A DNA stretch of 47,552 nt from Streptomyces sp. MH60 (GTDB lineage Bacteria > Actinomycetota > Actinomycetes > Streptomycetales > Streptomycetaceae). Made by a program: the position numbers and the translations under genes. The notes beneath the pieces were generated by a model. It was given only the letters and a program-made list of their open reading frames with translations. It did no database searches and was not told where the DNA came from. Of the stretch, positions 31,376 to 39,357 are shown in pieces; positions within the stretch are counted from its first letter, which is position 1; every line of letters starts with the position of its first letter. The stretch covers positions 1 through 47,552 of the forward strand of contig NZ_MULI01000058.1 in the NCBI RefSeq assembly GCF_002939385.1. The letters are read 5' to 3'.

Positions 31376-33550
31376 TCAGTCCGTCGGTGAGGTGAGGTCG
31401 TAGAAGGTGGCCGAGCCGGCCGTGACCTCCTTGAAGTTGGCCTCGACCCACGAGGTGATCTGCGAGGCGGTGCCGGAGTCGCCGCCCATGCCGCCGCCCG
31501 CACCGCCGCCGATGAAGTAGTGGATCCGGCCGTCCGCCACGTACTGCTTGAACTGGGCCAGGGTCGGCGACGGGTCGGTGCCGTTGAAGCCGCCGATCGC
31601 CATCACGGGATCGCCGGTGCCGAGCTGGTAGCTCGCGGCGTTCTGGGAGCCGATCGCGGCGGCGGCCCAGGTGTACGCCTCGGCGTCGGCCTCCAGCAGC
31701 TTCTTCGCCTCGGAGCCGACTTCGGCGCCGTCGAGCAGGCCGCCCATGCCGCCGCCCGCACCCATGCGGCCGCCTTCGCCGGCCGGGGCGTTCGGCGTCC
31801 GGCCGTTCTGGCCGTTCGGCGTCTGGCCGTTCTGATTGGTGCCCCCGGCGCCCGGGGCGGTGCCGCCGCCGGGGAAGCCACCACCGGGACCGCCCTGGGC
31901 CTGCCCCTGGCCCTGACCGCGTGGGTTCCCGCCGCCCGGGAAGCCGCCGCCCCCGGGGCCGCCGCCACCGCCGGGGCCGCCGCCCCTGCTCGCGCCGGCC
32001 GGACCGGCCGTGACGATGGAGCCGCTGTGCCCCTCCCGCACGGTGCTGAGCGTGTACGCGGTGGGCGCGGCCAGCGACGCCACGAGGCCGAGCCCGGCCG
32101 CCGCGAGGGCGGTCCGCCGCCCCACCCGCCCGGCGAAGACCAGCCCGAGCGCGGCGACCAGGCCGCCGACCAGGACCGGCACCCTCAGCCAGGGGAGGTA
32201 GTCGGGCGTCCGGTCGAGCAGGACGTAGCCCCAGGCCGCGCTCGCCGTGACGGCGGCGGCGAGAGCGAGCGACGCCCAGGGGCGCTCGCGGCGTTCCCAC
32301 AGGGTCGCGGCGCCCATGCCGATCACGGCCGCCAGGTACGGCGCGAGGGCCACCGTGTAGTACTGGTGGAAGATGCCGGCCATGTAGCTGAAGACGGCCG
32401 TGGTCATCAGCAGCGAGCCGCCCCAGACCAGGAGGGACGCGCGCGCGGTGTCCGTGCGGCCGGCGCGGCGCGTGGCGAGCAGGCCCGCGGCGAGCAGGAC
32501 CAGGGCGGCCGGGAGCAGCCAGGAGATCTGGCCGCCGATCTCGGAGTTGAACATCCGGTCCCAGCCGGTCTCGCCCCACTGCCCGCCACCACCGCCCCCG
32601 CCCATGCCGCCGCCCCCGCCGCCGACACTGCCGGTCTCCTCGCCGTTGAGGCGCCCGAGGCCGTTGTAGCCGAAGGTCAGCTCCAGGAAGCTGTTGTTCT
32701 GCGACCCGCCGATGTACGGGCGCGACGAGGCCGGCCACAGCTCGACGACCGCGACCCACCAGCCGCCGGAGACGACGATCGCGGCGGTCGCCAGCGCGAG
32801 CTGCCCGAGGCGCTTCCTGAGCCGCACCGGCGCGCAGACCCCGTAGACGAGGGCGAGGGCGGGCAGGATCAGGAAGGCCTGGAGGGTCTTCGTCAGGAAC
32901 GCGAAGCCGATCGCGACGCCCGCCCACACCAGCCACTTGGTCCGGCCGTCCTCCAGCGCCCGTACGACGAGGTAGCAGGCGGCGGACATCAGCAGGGCGA
33001 GCAGCGCGTCCGGGTTGTTGAACCGGAACATCAGCGCCGCGACCGGGGTGAGCGCGAGGACGGCGCCCGCGACGAGTCCGGCCGCGGGGCTGAACCGGCG
33101 GCGCACGGCCGCGTACACGACGGCGACCGTGCCCACCCCCATCAGCACCTCGGGGACGAGGACCGACCAGGAGGAGAGGCCGAAGACCCGCACCGCCAGC
33201 GCCATCGGCCACAGCGCGGCCGGGGGCTTGTCGACGGTGATGGCGTTGCCGGCGTCGAGCGAACCGAAGAAGTACGCCTTCCAGGACTGGCTGCCCGCCT
33301 GCACGGCCGCCGAGTAGAAGGAGTTGGCGTAGCCGGAGGCGCTCAGGTCGCAGAGGTAGAGGAGGGCGGTGGCCAGCAGGAGGCCGAGGAAGGCGGGGCG
33401 TACCCAGCGCGGGTCCTCGGGGCGGCCGCGCCACACCCGGCCGAGCCGGGACCGCCGGGGCTGCCGGTGGGCGGGCGACGGTCCCCCGCTCTCGTCGGCG
33501 GGGGCGCCGGTGCCGTCGGCGTGCGTGGCCGGGTCGTAGTGCGTCGTCAT
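31376..33550 (-). CDS. GT39/ArnT-like membrane glycosyltransferase with Gly-rich loops
   Basis: 724 residues with 10 or more membrane helices. The N-terminal extracytoplasmic loop after helix 1 carries the GT-C catalytic area (DLSASGYANSFYSAAVQAGS ... NAITVDKPPAAL). Such enzymes move a sugar from polyprenyl phosphate to an envelope acceptor. Two features stand out: an SVGGGGGGMGGGG loop near residue 305, and a long Gly/Pro/Asn/Gln-rich stretch at about 490-600 leading to an extracytoplasmic C-terminal domain (AEAYTWAAAAIGSQNAASYQ, PVMAIGGFNGTDPSPTLAQF). The ATG overlaps the stop of the upstream glycosyltransferase by 4 bp. It is the last gene of a four-gene two-component/glycosyltransferase operon. 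Confidence 0.92.
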   Translation of the reverse strand: MTTHYDPATHADGTGAPADESGGPSPAHRQPRRSRLGRVWRGRPEDPRWVRPAFLGLLLATALLYLCDLSASGYANSFYSAAVQAGSQSWKAYFFGSLDAGNAITVDKPPAALWPMALAVRVFGLSSWSVLVPEVLMGVGTVAVVYAAVRRRFSPAAGLVAGAVLALTPVAALMFRFNNPDALLALLMSAACYLVVRALEDGRTKWLVWAGVAIGFAFLTKTLQAFLILPALALVYGVCAPVRLRKRLGQLALATAAIVVSGGWWVAVVELWPASSRPYIGGSQNNSFLELTFGYNGLGRLNGEETGSVGGGGGGMGGGGGGGQWGETGWDRMFNSEIGGQISWLLPAALVLLAAGLLATRRAGRTDTARASLLVWGGSLLMTTAVFSYMAGIFHQYYTVALAPYLAAVIGMGAATLWERRERPWASLALAAAVTASAAWGYVLLDRTPDYLPWLRVPVLVGGLVAALGLVFAGRVGRRTALAAAGLGLVASLAAPTAYTLSTVREGHSGSIVTAGPAGASRGGGPGGGGGPGGGGFPGGGNPRGQGQGQAQGGPGGGFPGGGTAPGAGGTNQNGQTPNGQNGRTPNAPAGEGGRMGAGGGMGGLLDGAEVGSEAKKLLEADAEAYTWAAAAIGSQNAASYQLGTGDPVMAIGGFNGTDPSPTLAQFKQYVADGRIHYFIGGGAGGGMGGDSGTASQITSWVEANFKEVTAGSATFYDLTSPTD

Positions 33551-34851
33551 CGGGCGTCGCTCCAGGTGCGCTGCGGGTCCGGCAGGTGAGGTTCCGGGGA
33601 GGGGGCCGTGGGCGGTGTGTCGGGGAACACCCAGGCGCGGAAGAGCAGGAAGCGCAGCACGGTGGCCGCAAGGTTGGCGGCGATCAGCACCGCCAGCTCG
33701 GTGGAGTGGTCCGGGTCGGTCGTCGCCGCGCTCAGGGCGGCCAGCGAACCGCTGGTCAGCGCGAGTCCGATGCCGAAGACGACCAGCCCCTGCGCCTGGT
33801 GCCGCACGGCGCCGCCCCGGCCCCGCACCCCGAAGGTCAGCCGCCGGTTGGCGGCGGTGTTGGCGACCGCCGAGACCAGCAGCGCGAGCGCGTTGGCGAG
33901 CTGGGAGCCGGTGAAGTGGCGGAAGCCGCTGTAGAGGAGCAGGTAGAAGAGGGTGGACAGGACGCCGACGACGCAGAAGCCGACGAGTTGCCGGGCCAGC
34001 CCCTGCGGTACGCCGGTCAGGTCGCGGTCGCGCGGGTCGTCGCCGAAGGGGCGGGCCAGCCGGTCCAGCGGCAGCGACCCGGTGGCCAGGGCCTTGCCGA
34101 CCCGCCACACGCCCTTGAGGTCCTCGGTCGCCGTCCGCACGATGTGCACGGTGGAGTCCGGGTCGTCGACCCAGTCGACCGGCACCTCGTGGATCCGGCA
34201 CCCGGCGCGCTCGGCGAGTACCAGCATCTCGGTGTCGAAGAACCAGCCGGTGTCCTCCACCAGCGGCAGCAGCACCTGGGCCACGTCCCGGCGGATCGCC
34301 TTGAAGCCGCACTGGGCGTCGGAGAAGCGGGCCTGGAGGGAGCCGCGCAGGATGAGGTTGTAGCCGCGGGAGATGAACTCCCGCTTGGCGCCGCGCACCA
34401 CCCGCGAGCTGCGGGCGAGCCGGGAGCCGATCGCGAGGTCCGAATGACCGGAGATCAGCGGGGCCACCAGCGGCAGCAGCGCGTTCAGGTCGGTGGAGAG
34501 GTCCACGTCCATGTAGGCGAGGACCGGTGCGTCCGAGGCCGACCAGACGGAGCGCAGGGCCCGGCCCCGCCCCTTCTGCTCCAGCCGGACGGACCTGACG
34601 GCGGCGAGGTCGGCCGTCAGGCGGGCGGCGACGAGCGGGGTGCCGTCCGTGGAGGCGTTGTCCGCCACCGTGATGCGGAAGGCGTACGGGAAGGTCCGGG
34701 TGAGGTGTTCGTGCAGTCTCCGGACGCACGGCCCGAGGTCTTCCTCCTCGTTGTAGACGGGGACCACTACGTCCAGGACAGGCGTACCGGCTCCTGCGGC
34801 CGGGAGGTGCTCCCGCGCCGGCAGGGAGCCGGGAGAAGAGTCGGTTCGCAT
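33547..34851 (-). CDS. GT2 polyprenyl-phosphate glycosyltransferase fused to GtrA membrane domain
   Basis: 434 residues. The GT2 domain (about 22-260) has LDVVVPVYNEEEDLGPCVRR, the nucleotide-sugar stretch VADNASTDGT, and the metal-binding DVDLSTDL. The C-terminal GtrA-like domain (about 290-410) has four membrane helices (LVGFCVVGVLSTLFYLLLYS, LANALALLVSAVANTAANRR). It should load a sugar onto polyprenyl phosphate and flip or anchor it, feeding the GT39 enzyme that follows. ATG 34851 lies 14 bp after the histidine kinase stop. A longer frame upstream is the kinase gene read in another frame. Confidence 0.93.
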   Translation of the reverse strand: MRTDSSPGSLPAREHLPAAGAGTPVLDVVVPVYNEEEDLGPCVRRLHEHLTRTFPYAFRITVADNASTDGTPLVAARLTADLAAVRSVRLEQKGRGRALRSVWSASDAPVLAYMDVDLSTDLNALLPLVAPLISGHSDLAIGSRLARSSRVVRGAKREFISRGYNLILRGSLQARFSDAQCGFKAIRRDVAQVLLPLVEDTGWFFDTEMLVLAERAGCRIHEVPVDWVDDPDSTVHIVRTATEDLKGVWRVGKALATGSLPLDRLARPFGDDPRDRDLTGVPQGLARQLVGFCVVGVLSTLFYLLLYSGFRHFTGSQLANALALLVSAVANTAANRRLTFGVRGRGGAVRHQAQGLVVFGIGLALTSGSLAALSAATTDPDHSTELAVLIAANLAATVLRFLLFRAWVFPDTPPTAPSPEPHLPDPQRTWSDAR

Positions 34852-34865
34852 GGGACCGACTCTTC

Positions 34866-36464
34866 TCAACTCCCCTGTCGCACCCGTGTGGTGGGACTGT
34901 GCTGCGCCTGTGAGTGCGCTCGCCGGTCCGGCCGGTCGTGGACCGCGGGGAGGGACCGGTCGTGGACCGCGGGGAGGGACCGGTCGTGGACCGCGGGGAG
35001 ATACACGGTGAAGACCGTCCGGCCCGGCGCGCTGTCGGCCGTCACGCCACCGCCGTGCGCGGTTGTCACGGCCTGCACGATGGCGAGTCCGAGGCCCGTC
35101 GAGCCGGTCGCGCGGGACCGCGCGGAGTCCCCGCGGGCGAACCGTTCGAAGACGCGCGGCAGCAACTCGGCGGGGATGCCCGGCCCGTTGTCCACCACGT
35201 CCACGCAGAGCCAGGTCCCGTCGCGTCGCACGCGCGCCGTGACGGTGGTGCCCGGCGGAGTGTGGTTGCGGGCGTTGCCCAGCAGGTTGACCAGCACCTG
35301 CTGGAGCCGGGCCGGGTCCGCCGACACCAGGGCCGGTTCGTCGGGCAGGTCGAGCCGCCAGGTGTGGTCGAGACCGGCCGCGCGGGCGTCGCTGACGGTA
35401 TCCACGACGAGTGGTACGAGGTCGGTGCGCCCGAACTCCAGCGGCCGTCCGGCGTCCAGGCGGGCGAGCAGCAGCAGGTCCTCGACCAGCAGGGTCATGC
35501 GGCCGGCCTCGGACTCGATGCGGCCCAGCGCGTGCCGGGTGTCGGGGCCGACCTGTTCGCGTCCCCGGCGGGTGAGTTCGGCGTAGCCGCGGATGGAGGC
35601 GAGGGGGGTGCGCAGTTCGTGGCTGGCGTCGGCGACGAACTGCCGTACCCGCGTCTCGCTCTGCTGCCGGGCGTGCAGGGCTCCGTGGACGTGGTCCAGC
35701 AGCCGGTTGAGCGCGGAGCCGACCCGGCCGACCTCGGTGTGCGGGTCGCACTCGGACTCCGGGACCCGTTCGTCGAGGTTCACCTCGCCCGCGTGCAGCG
35801 GGAGTTCGGAGACCCGGCCGGCGGTGGCGGCCACCCGGCGCAGGGGGCGGGTGGCGACGCCGACGATGACGGCTCCGGCGAGGGAGGCGGCGACGAGACC
35901 GGCGGCGGTGACGCTGGCCTCCACGAGGATCAGGGTGTTGATCGTCTCGGTGACGTCGGAGGTGGGCAGGGCGGCGTAGTAGCCGTCGTGGTACTCGACG
36001 CGGTAGTCGCCGAGGCCGGGGATCCCGACGGTGTGCGCCCCGCCGTCCCGGGGGACGGCGGCGAGCGCGGTGCGCTGGGCCTCGTCGAGGGAGACCGGCG
36101 TCGTCCTGCTGGGGTCCGTGCTCTCGTCGTCCTTCTTGCCGTACTTGGCGTCGACGACGGCACCGTTCCGCGTCTCGGCGACGATCGTGTCGCGCGGCTG
36201 CGGTCCGCCGTGCGTGACGAACTCGCCGAGGTCCATCCGCTGCTTCACCCCGCCGCCGGGGCCCGGTTGGCCCGGCGGCCCGAAGCCGGACACCCGCCTT
36301 ACGACCTCGCCCACCTGCCCGTCCAGCTGCTCGTACAGGTGCGAGCGCAGCGCCACCGTCGTCACCGTGCCGATCACCGCGCAGACCACCGCGATCAGTG
36401 CCACGGACGCGACGACGAGCCGCGTCCGCAGGGTACGCGGCCGCGGTCGTCGCCTGCGGCTCAT
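34866..36464 (-). CDS. sensor histidine kinase (HAMP, HisKA, HATPase)
   Basis: 532 residues. TM1 about 15-38, an extracytoplasmic sensor region 40-175, TM2 about 180-205, HAMP 205-258, phospho-acceptor His282 in ASHELRTPLASIRGYAEL, N-box LGNARNH, DNGPGIP, and GSTGLGLAIV. The C-terminus after the ATPase core carries an eight-residue tandem repeat (LPAVHDRS twice, then LPAVHDRP). ATG 36464 overlaps the response regulator stop by 4 bp (ATGA). The sensor loop includes a Pro/Gly stretch (PPGQPGPGGG). Its genomic partners suggest control of envelope glycosylation. Confidence 0.95.
   Translation of the reverse strand: MSRRRRPRPRTLRTRLVVASVALIAVVCAVIGTVTTVALRSHLYEQLDGQVGEVVRRVSGFGPPGQPGPGGGVKQRMDLGEFVTHGGPQPRDTIVAETRNGAVVDAKYGKKDDESTDPSRTTPVSLDEAQRTALAAVPRDGGAHTVGIPGLGDYRVEYHDGYYAALPTSDVTETINTLILVEASVTAAGLVAASLAGAVIVGVATRPLRRVAATAGRVSELPLHAGEVNLDERVPESECDPHTEVGRVGSALNRLLDHVHGALHARQQSETRVRQFVADASHELRTPLASIRGYAELTRRGREQVGPDTRHALGRIESEAGRMTLLVEDLLLLARLDAGRPLEFGRTDLVPLVVDTVSDARAAGLDHTWRLDLPDEPALVSADPARLQQVLVNLLGNARNHTPPGTTVTARVRRDGTWLCVDVVDNGPGIPAELLPRVFERFARGDSARSRATGSTGLGLAIVQAVTTAHGGGVTADSAPGRTVFTVYLPAVHDRSLPAVHDRSLPAVHDRPDRRAHSQAQHSPTTRVRQGS
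34933..35000. repeat. 24-bp tandem repeat, 2.8 copies, in the kinase 3' end
   Basis: Exact units at 34933-34956 and 34957-34980, then 20 of 24 bases at 34981-35000. The unit length keeps the reading frame and encodes LPAVHDRS on the minus strand. Confidence 0.9.
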
Positions 36465-37201
36465 GACACCGCGGGCTTGATCAGGTATCCGGCGCCGCGC
36501 CGGGTGTGGATCATCGGCTCGCGCCCCGCGTCGATCTTCCGGCGCAGGTAGGAGATGTACAGCTCCACGACGTTGGCCTGGCCGCCGAAGTCGTAGGACC
36601 ACACGCGGTCCAGGATCTGCGCCTTGCTCAGCACCCGTCGCGGGTTGCGCATCAGGAAGCGCAGCAGTTCGAACTCGGTGGCGGTGAGGTGGATGCCGTC
36701 GCCGCCGCGGGTGACCTCGTGGCTGTCCTCGTCGAGGGTGAGGTCGCCGACGACGAGGACGGAGTCGGAGCGCCGGTCGGCGGCACCGGAGCGGCGGATC
36801 AGTCCGCGCAGCCGGGCGACGACCTCCTCCAGGCTGAACGGCTTGGTGACGTAGTCGTCCCCGCCCGCGGTCAGCCCGGCGATCCGGTCCTCGACGGCGT
36901 CCTTGGCGGTCAGGAACAGCACCGGCACGTCCGGCAGGTCGCGGCGCAGCCGCCCCAGCACGCTCAGTCCGTCCATGTCGGGCAGCATCATGTCCAGGAC
37001 GACGGCGTCGGGCCGGAAGTCGCGGGCGGTCTGGACGGCGCCGTGGCCGTCTCCGGCGCTGCGGATCTGCCAGCCCTCGTAGCGCAGGGCCATGGACAGC
37101 AGTTCGGTGATGGACTGCTCGTCGTCCACGACAAGCACCCGGACGGGGCTCCCGTCCGGCCTCAGCAGTTCGGTGCGCCCCTGGGGCGAGATCGTGGTCA
37201 T
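36461..37201 (-). CDS. OmpR/PhoB-family response regulator
   Basis: 246 residues from ATG 37201. Receiver domain: acidic pocket Asp26-Asp27, phosphorylation site Asp70 (VVLDMMLPDMDG), Lys120. The winged-helix effector domain covers about 155-243 (LTATEFELLRFLMRNPRRVL, RVWSYDFGGQANVVELYISY, TRRGAGYLI). A GTG at 37213 is in frame, but the homologous sequence starts at MTTISPQGRTELLRPDGSPV. The downstream operon is kinase, GT2-GtrA and GT39, all overlapping or closely spaced, so the regulator heads a transcript that includes its likely targets. No ribosome binding site is clear. Confidence 0.94.
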   Translation of the reverse strand: MTTISPQGRTELLRPDGSPVRVLVVDDEQSITELLSMALRYEGWQIRSAGDGHGAVQTARDFRPDAVVLDMMLPDMDGLSVLGRLRRDLPDVPVLFLTAKDAVEDRIAGLTAGGDDYVTKPFSLEEVVARLRGLIRRSGAADRRSDSVLVVGDLTLDEDSHEVTRGGDGIHLTATEFELLRFLMRNPRRVLSKAQILDRVWSYDFGGQANVVELYISYLRRKIDAGREPMIHTRRGAGYLIKPAVS

Positions 37202-37292
37202 GGCGGACACCATGTCGGGGCGCTCTGAGAGGGCCCTTTCCCCAAGCTGTGATTTCTCTGAGAAACCCGCGGGCGCGTCCCGGGACGGCCCT

Positions 37293-37976
37293 TCAGGCCT
37301 CGCCGGTCAGCCCCTCGGCCGTGAGGGTGAGGTGGCGGACCAGTACCTCGGCCGCGGTGTCGGCGTCGCGGGCCAGCGCCGCCTCCTCCAGCCTGCGGTG
37401 CTCCTCGACGCCGTCCCGGCCGGGATTGCGGTGCGTCGACCAGCGGCGGGCCAGTTCGCTCGCCGTCCACAGTCGGTCGAAGGTCTCCAGCAGGACGGGG
37501 TTGCCGCAGCCCTCCATCAGGGCGCGGTGGAAGAGCCGGTGCGCCTCGGACCACGCCTCGCTGTAGTACTCGCCCTCCTCCGGCGTGTACGCGGGCGTGC
37601 GGGACAGCCGGTGGTGGGCGGCGCGCACCCGGGCCTCCCAGTCGACGTCGCCGCGCTCGACGGACATGCGCAGCAGGACCGGCTCGATGGTGCGGCGGGC
37701 CTCCGCGATCTCCTGCCAGCGGCGGTCGGAGTAGGCCGGGACGGCGAAGCCGCGGTTGGGCAGCCGGTCGGCGAGCCCGTCGCCGACCACCCGGACGAGG
37801 GCCTCGCGCACCACGGCGAGGCTCACGCCCTGCTCCTTGGCGAGGTCCTGCGGCTTGAGGGCGGTGCCGGGGGCGTGGTCGCCGCGCATGATCGCGTCCC
37901 GCAGGTGTGCGTAGACCTGCTCGGAGAGCATCCGCTTCCCCGTCGGCGGGGGCGAGGTGGGGCCGGTCTGAGTCAT
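37293..37976 (-). CDS. GntR-family regulator (FCD/FadR-type ligand domain)
   Basis: 227 residues from ATG 37976. The N-terminal winged helix (about 12-75: RMLSEQVYAHLRDAIMRGDH, LAKEQGVSLAVVREALVRVV) is followed by an all-helical FCD domain (about 85-222) with the metal/ligand pattern Asp-Arg ... His ... His. An in-frame ATG at 37988 is an alternative. Neither has a good Shine-Dalgarno. The gene is divergent from the PEBP gene; the palindrome ATAATCGATTAT between them is a likely operator for both. The effector, probably a carboxylic acid as in FadR relatives, is unknown. Confidence 0.91.
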   Translation of the reverse strand: MTQTGPTSPPPTGKRMLSEQVYAHLRDAIMRGDHAPGTALKPQDLAKEQGVSLAVVREALVRVVGDGLADRLPNRGFAVPAYSDRRWQEIAEARRTIEPVLLRMSVERGDVDWEARVRAAHHRLSRTPAYTPEEGEYYSEAWSEAHRLFHRALMEGCGNPVLLETFDRLWTASELARRWSTHRNPGRDGVEEHRRLEEAALARDADTAAEVLVRHLTLTAEGLTGEA

Positions 37977-37998
37977 GGGAAGCAGCATAGACGATCTC

Positions 37999-38026
37999 TT
38001 GAATAATCGATTATCAGTGTTATGGT
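37999..38026 (+). promoter_or_regulatory. promoter of the PEBP gene with GntR-type palindrome
   Basis: TTGAAT (37999-38004), 16-bp spacer, TATGGT (38021-38026). The perfect 12-bp palindrome ATAATCGATTAT (38003-38014) overlaps the -35 and spacer. It is the only A/T-rich palindrome in this GC-rich gap. Confidence 0.65.
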
Positions 38027-38113
38027 CGATCGCAGTGGCCGCCACGGCCGCCCGCACCGCACACGGCCCGGCACGGCCCACAGGGCCGGCCCGCCCGAAA
38101 GGAAAACGACGCG

Positions 38114-38647
38114 ATGAGCCCCAACAACCCGTTCGCCCGCCTCCCCGAGGCGGCCTCCTTCACCCTCACCAGCACCACCGTCACCGACGGTGCCCCCTGG
38201 CCGGACGCCCAGCACTCCTCCGGCGTCCCCGGCGGCAAGGACCTCTCCCCGCAGCTGTCGTGGAGCGGCGCGCCGGAAGGCACCAGGAGCTACGCCGTCA
38301 CCGTCTACGACCCCGACGCCCCCACCGGGTCCGGGTTCTGGCACTGGGCCGTCGCCGACATCCCCGCCACCGTCACCGAACTGCCCGAGGGCGCCGGCGA
38401 CGACACCGGCTCGGGCCTGCCCGAGGGCGCCTTCCAGCTCCCCAACGACGCCCGCGCCGCCCGCTACATCGGCGCCGCCCCGCCGGCCGGGCACGGCCCG
38501 CACCGCTACTTCGTCGTGGTGCACGCCCTCGACGTCGAGTCCATCGGCGTCCCGGCCGACGCCACCCCCGCCCTCCTCGGCTTCACCCTGGCCGGGCACA
38601 TCCTCGGCCGCGCGGTCCTGACCGCCACCGCCGAGACCCCGGCCTGA
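38114..38647 (+). CDS. YbhB/YbcL family Raf-kinase-inhibitor-like (PEBP) protein
   Basis: 177 residues. PEBP-fold signatures: GKDLSPQLSWSGAPEGTRSYAV, VTVYDPDAPTGSGFWHW and GPHRYFVVVHALDV, the ligand-pocket segments with Asp-Pro-Asp-Ala-Pro and His. No signal peptide, so it is cytoplasmic like YbhB. Function in bacteria is not settled. RBS AAAGGA upstream of ATG 38114. It is divergent from a FadR-type GntR gene and followed after 8 bp by the DtxR-family gene, which may be translated from the same mRNA. Confidence 0.94.
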   Translation: MSPNNPFARLPEAASFTLTSTTVTDGAPWPDAQHSSGVPGGKDLSPQLSWSGAPEGTRSYAVTVYDPDAPTGSGFWHWAVADIPATVTELPEGAGDDTGSGLPEGAFQLPNDARAARYIGAAPPAGHGPHRYFVVVHALDVESIGVPADATPALLGFTLAGHILGRAVLTATAETPA

Positions 38648-38655
38648 CCCACCCC

Positions 38656-39348
38656 GTGTCCAGGCTCATCGACACCACGGAGATGTACCTCCGCACCGTC
38701 CTGGAACTGGAGGAGGAGGGCGTGGTCCCGCTGCGCGCCCGCATCGCCGAGCACCTGGACCAGAGCGGCCCCACCGTGAGCCAGACCGTCGCCCGCATGG
38801 AACGCGACGGGCTGCTGCGGATCGCCGCCGACCGGCACCTGGAGCTGACCGACACGGGCAGACGGCTGGCGACGCGCGTGATGCGCAAGCACCGGCTCGC
38901 GGAGTGCCTGCTGGTCGACGTGATCGGCCTGGAGTGGGAGCAGGTGCACGCCGAGGCGTGCCGCTGGGAGCACGTGATGAGCGAGGCCGTCGAACACCGC
39001 CTCCTGCGCCTGCTGCGGCACCCGACCGAGTCGCCCTACGGCAATCCGATCCCGGGCCTGGCGGAACTGGGCGGCAGGGACACCGCGGTCCCGCACCCCG
39101 CCGGGAGCACGGTCAGCCTGAGTGACCTGCGCCCCGGTCCGGACGGCGCGAGCGCGGTCGTCCGGCGCATCGGGGAGCCGGTCCAGACCGACCGCGGGAT
39201 GCTGTCCGCCCTGCGGCGGGCCGGGGTGCGGCCGGGCGCGGTCGTGAGCGTCACGGCGTGGCCCGGCGGCGTGGCGGTCGGCAGCGGCGACCGGACCGCC
39301 CGGCTCCCGGCGCGGACCGCCGCGCACGTCTTCGTCGCCCCGCTCTGA
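38656..39348 (+). CDS. dmdR2: DtxR/IdeR-family iron-dependent repressor (DmdR2-like)
   Basis: 230 residues from GTG 38656. With this start every metal ligand of DtxR falls at its classical number: primary site Met10, Cys102, Glu105, His106; ancillary site His79, Glu83, His98. The winged helix (about 1-64) has SGPTVSQTVARMERDGLL as recognition region. The dimerisation domain (65-140) and a C-terminal SH3-like domain (148-226) follow. It should bind Fe(II) and repress iron-box promoters such as 4707-4725 in this window. DmdR2 is the second such repressor of Streptomyces; DmdR1 is the major one. No good ribosome binding site, so coupling with the PEBP gene is likely. Confidence 0.93.
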   Translation: MSRLIDTTEMYLRTVLELEEEGVVPLRARIAEHLDQSGPTVSQTVARMERDGLLRIAADRHLELTDTGRRLATRVMRKHRLAECLLVDVIGLEWEQVHAEACRWEHVMSEAVEHRLLRLLRHPTESPYGNPIPGLAELGGRDTAVPHPAGSTVSLSDLRPGPDGASAVVRRIGEPVQTDRGMLSALRRAGVRPGAVVSVTAWPGGVAVGSGDRTARLPARTAAHVFVAPL

Positions 39349-39357
39349 GCCCGCACC

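Noticed and set aside
31740..32000. Gly/Pro-rich repeats as a possible CRISPR or satellite array
   Set aside because: The repeats are irregular, lack constant spacers and are in frame in the GT39 protein as a Gly-rich linker.
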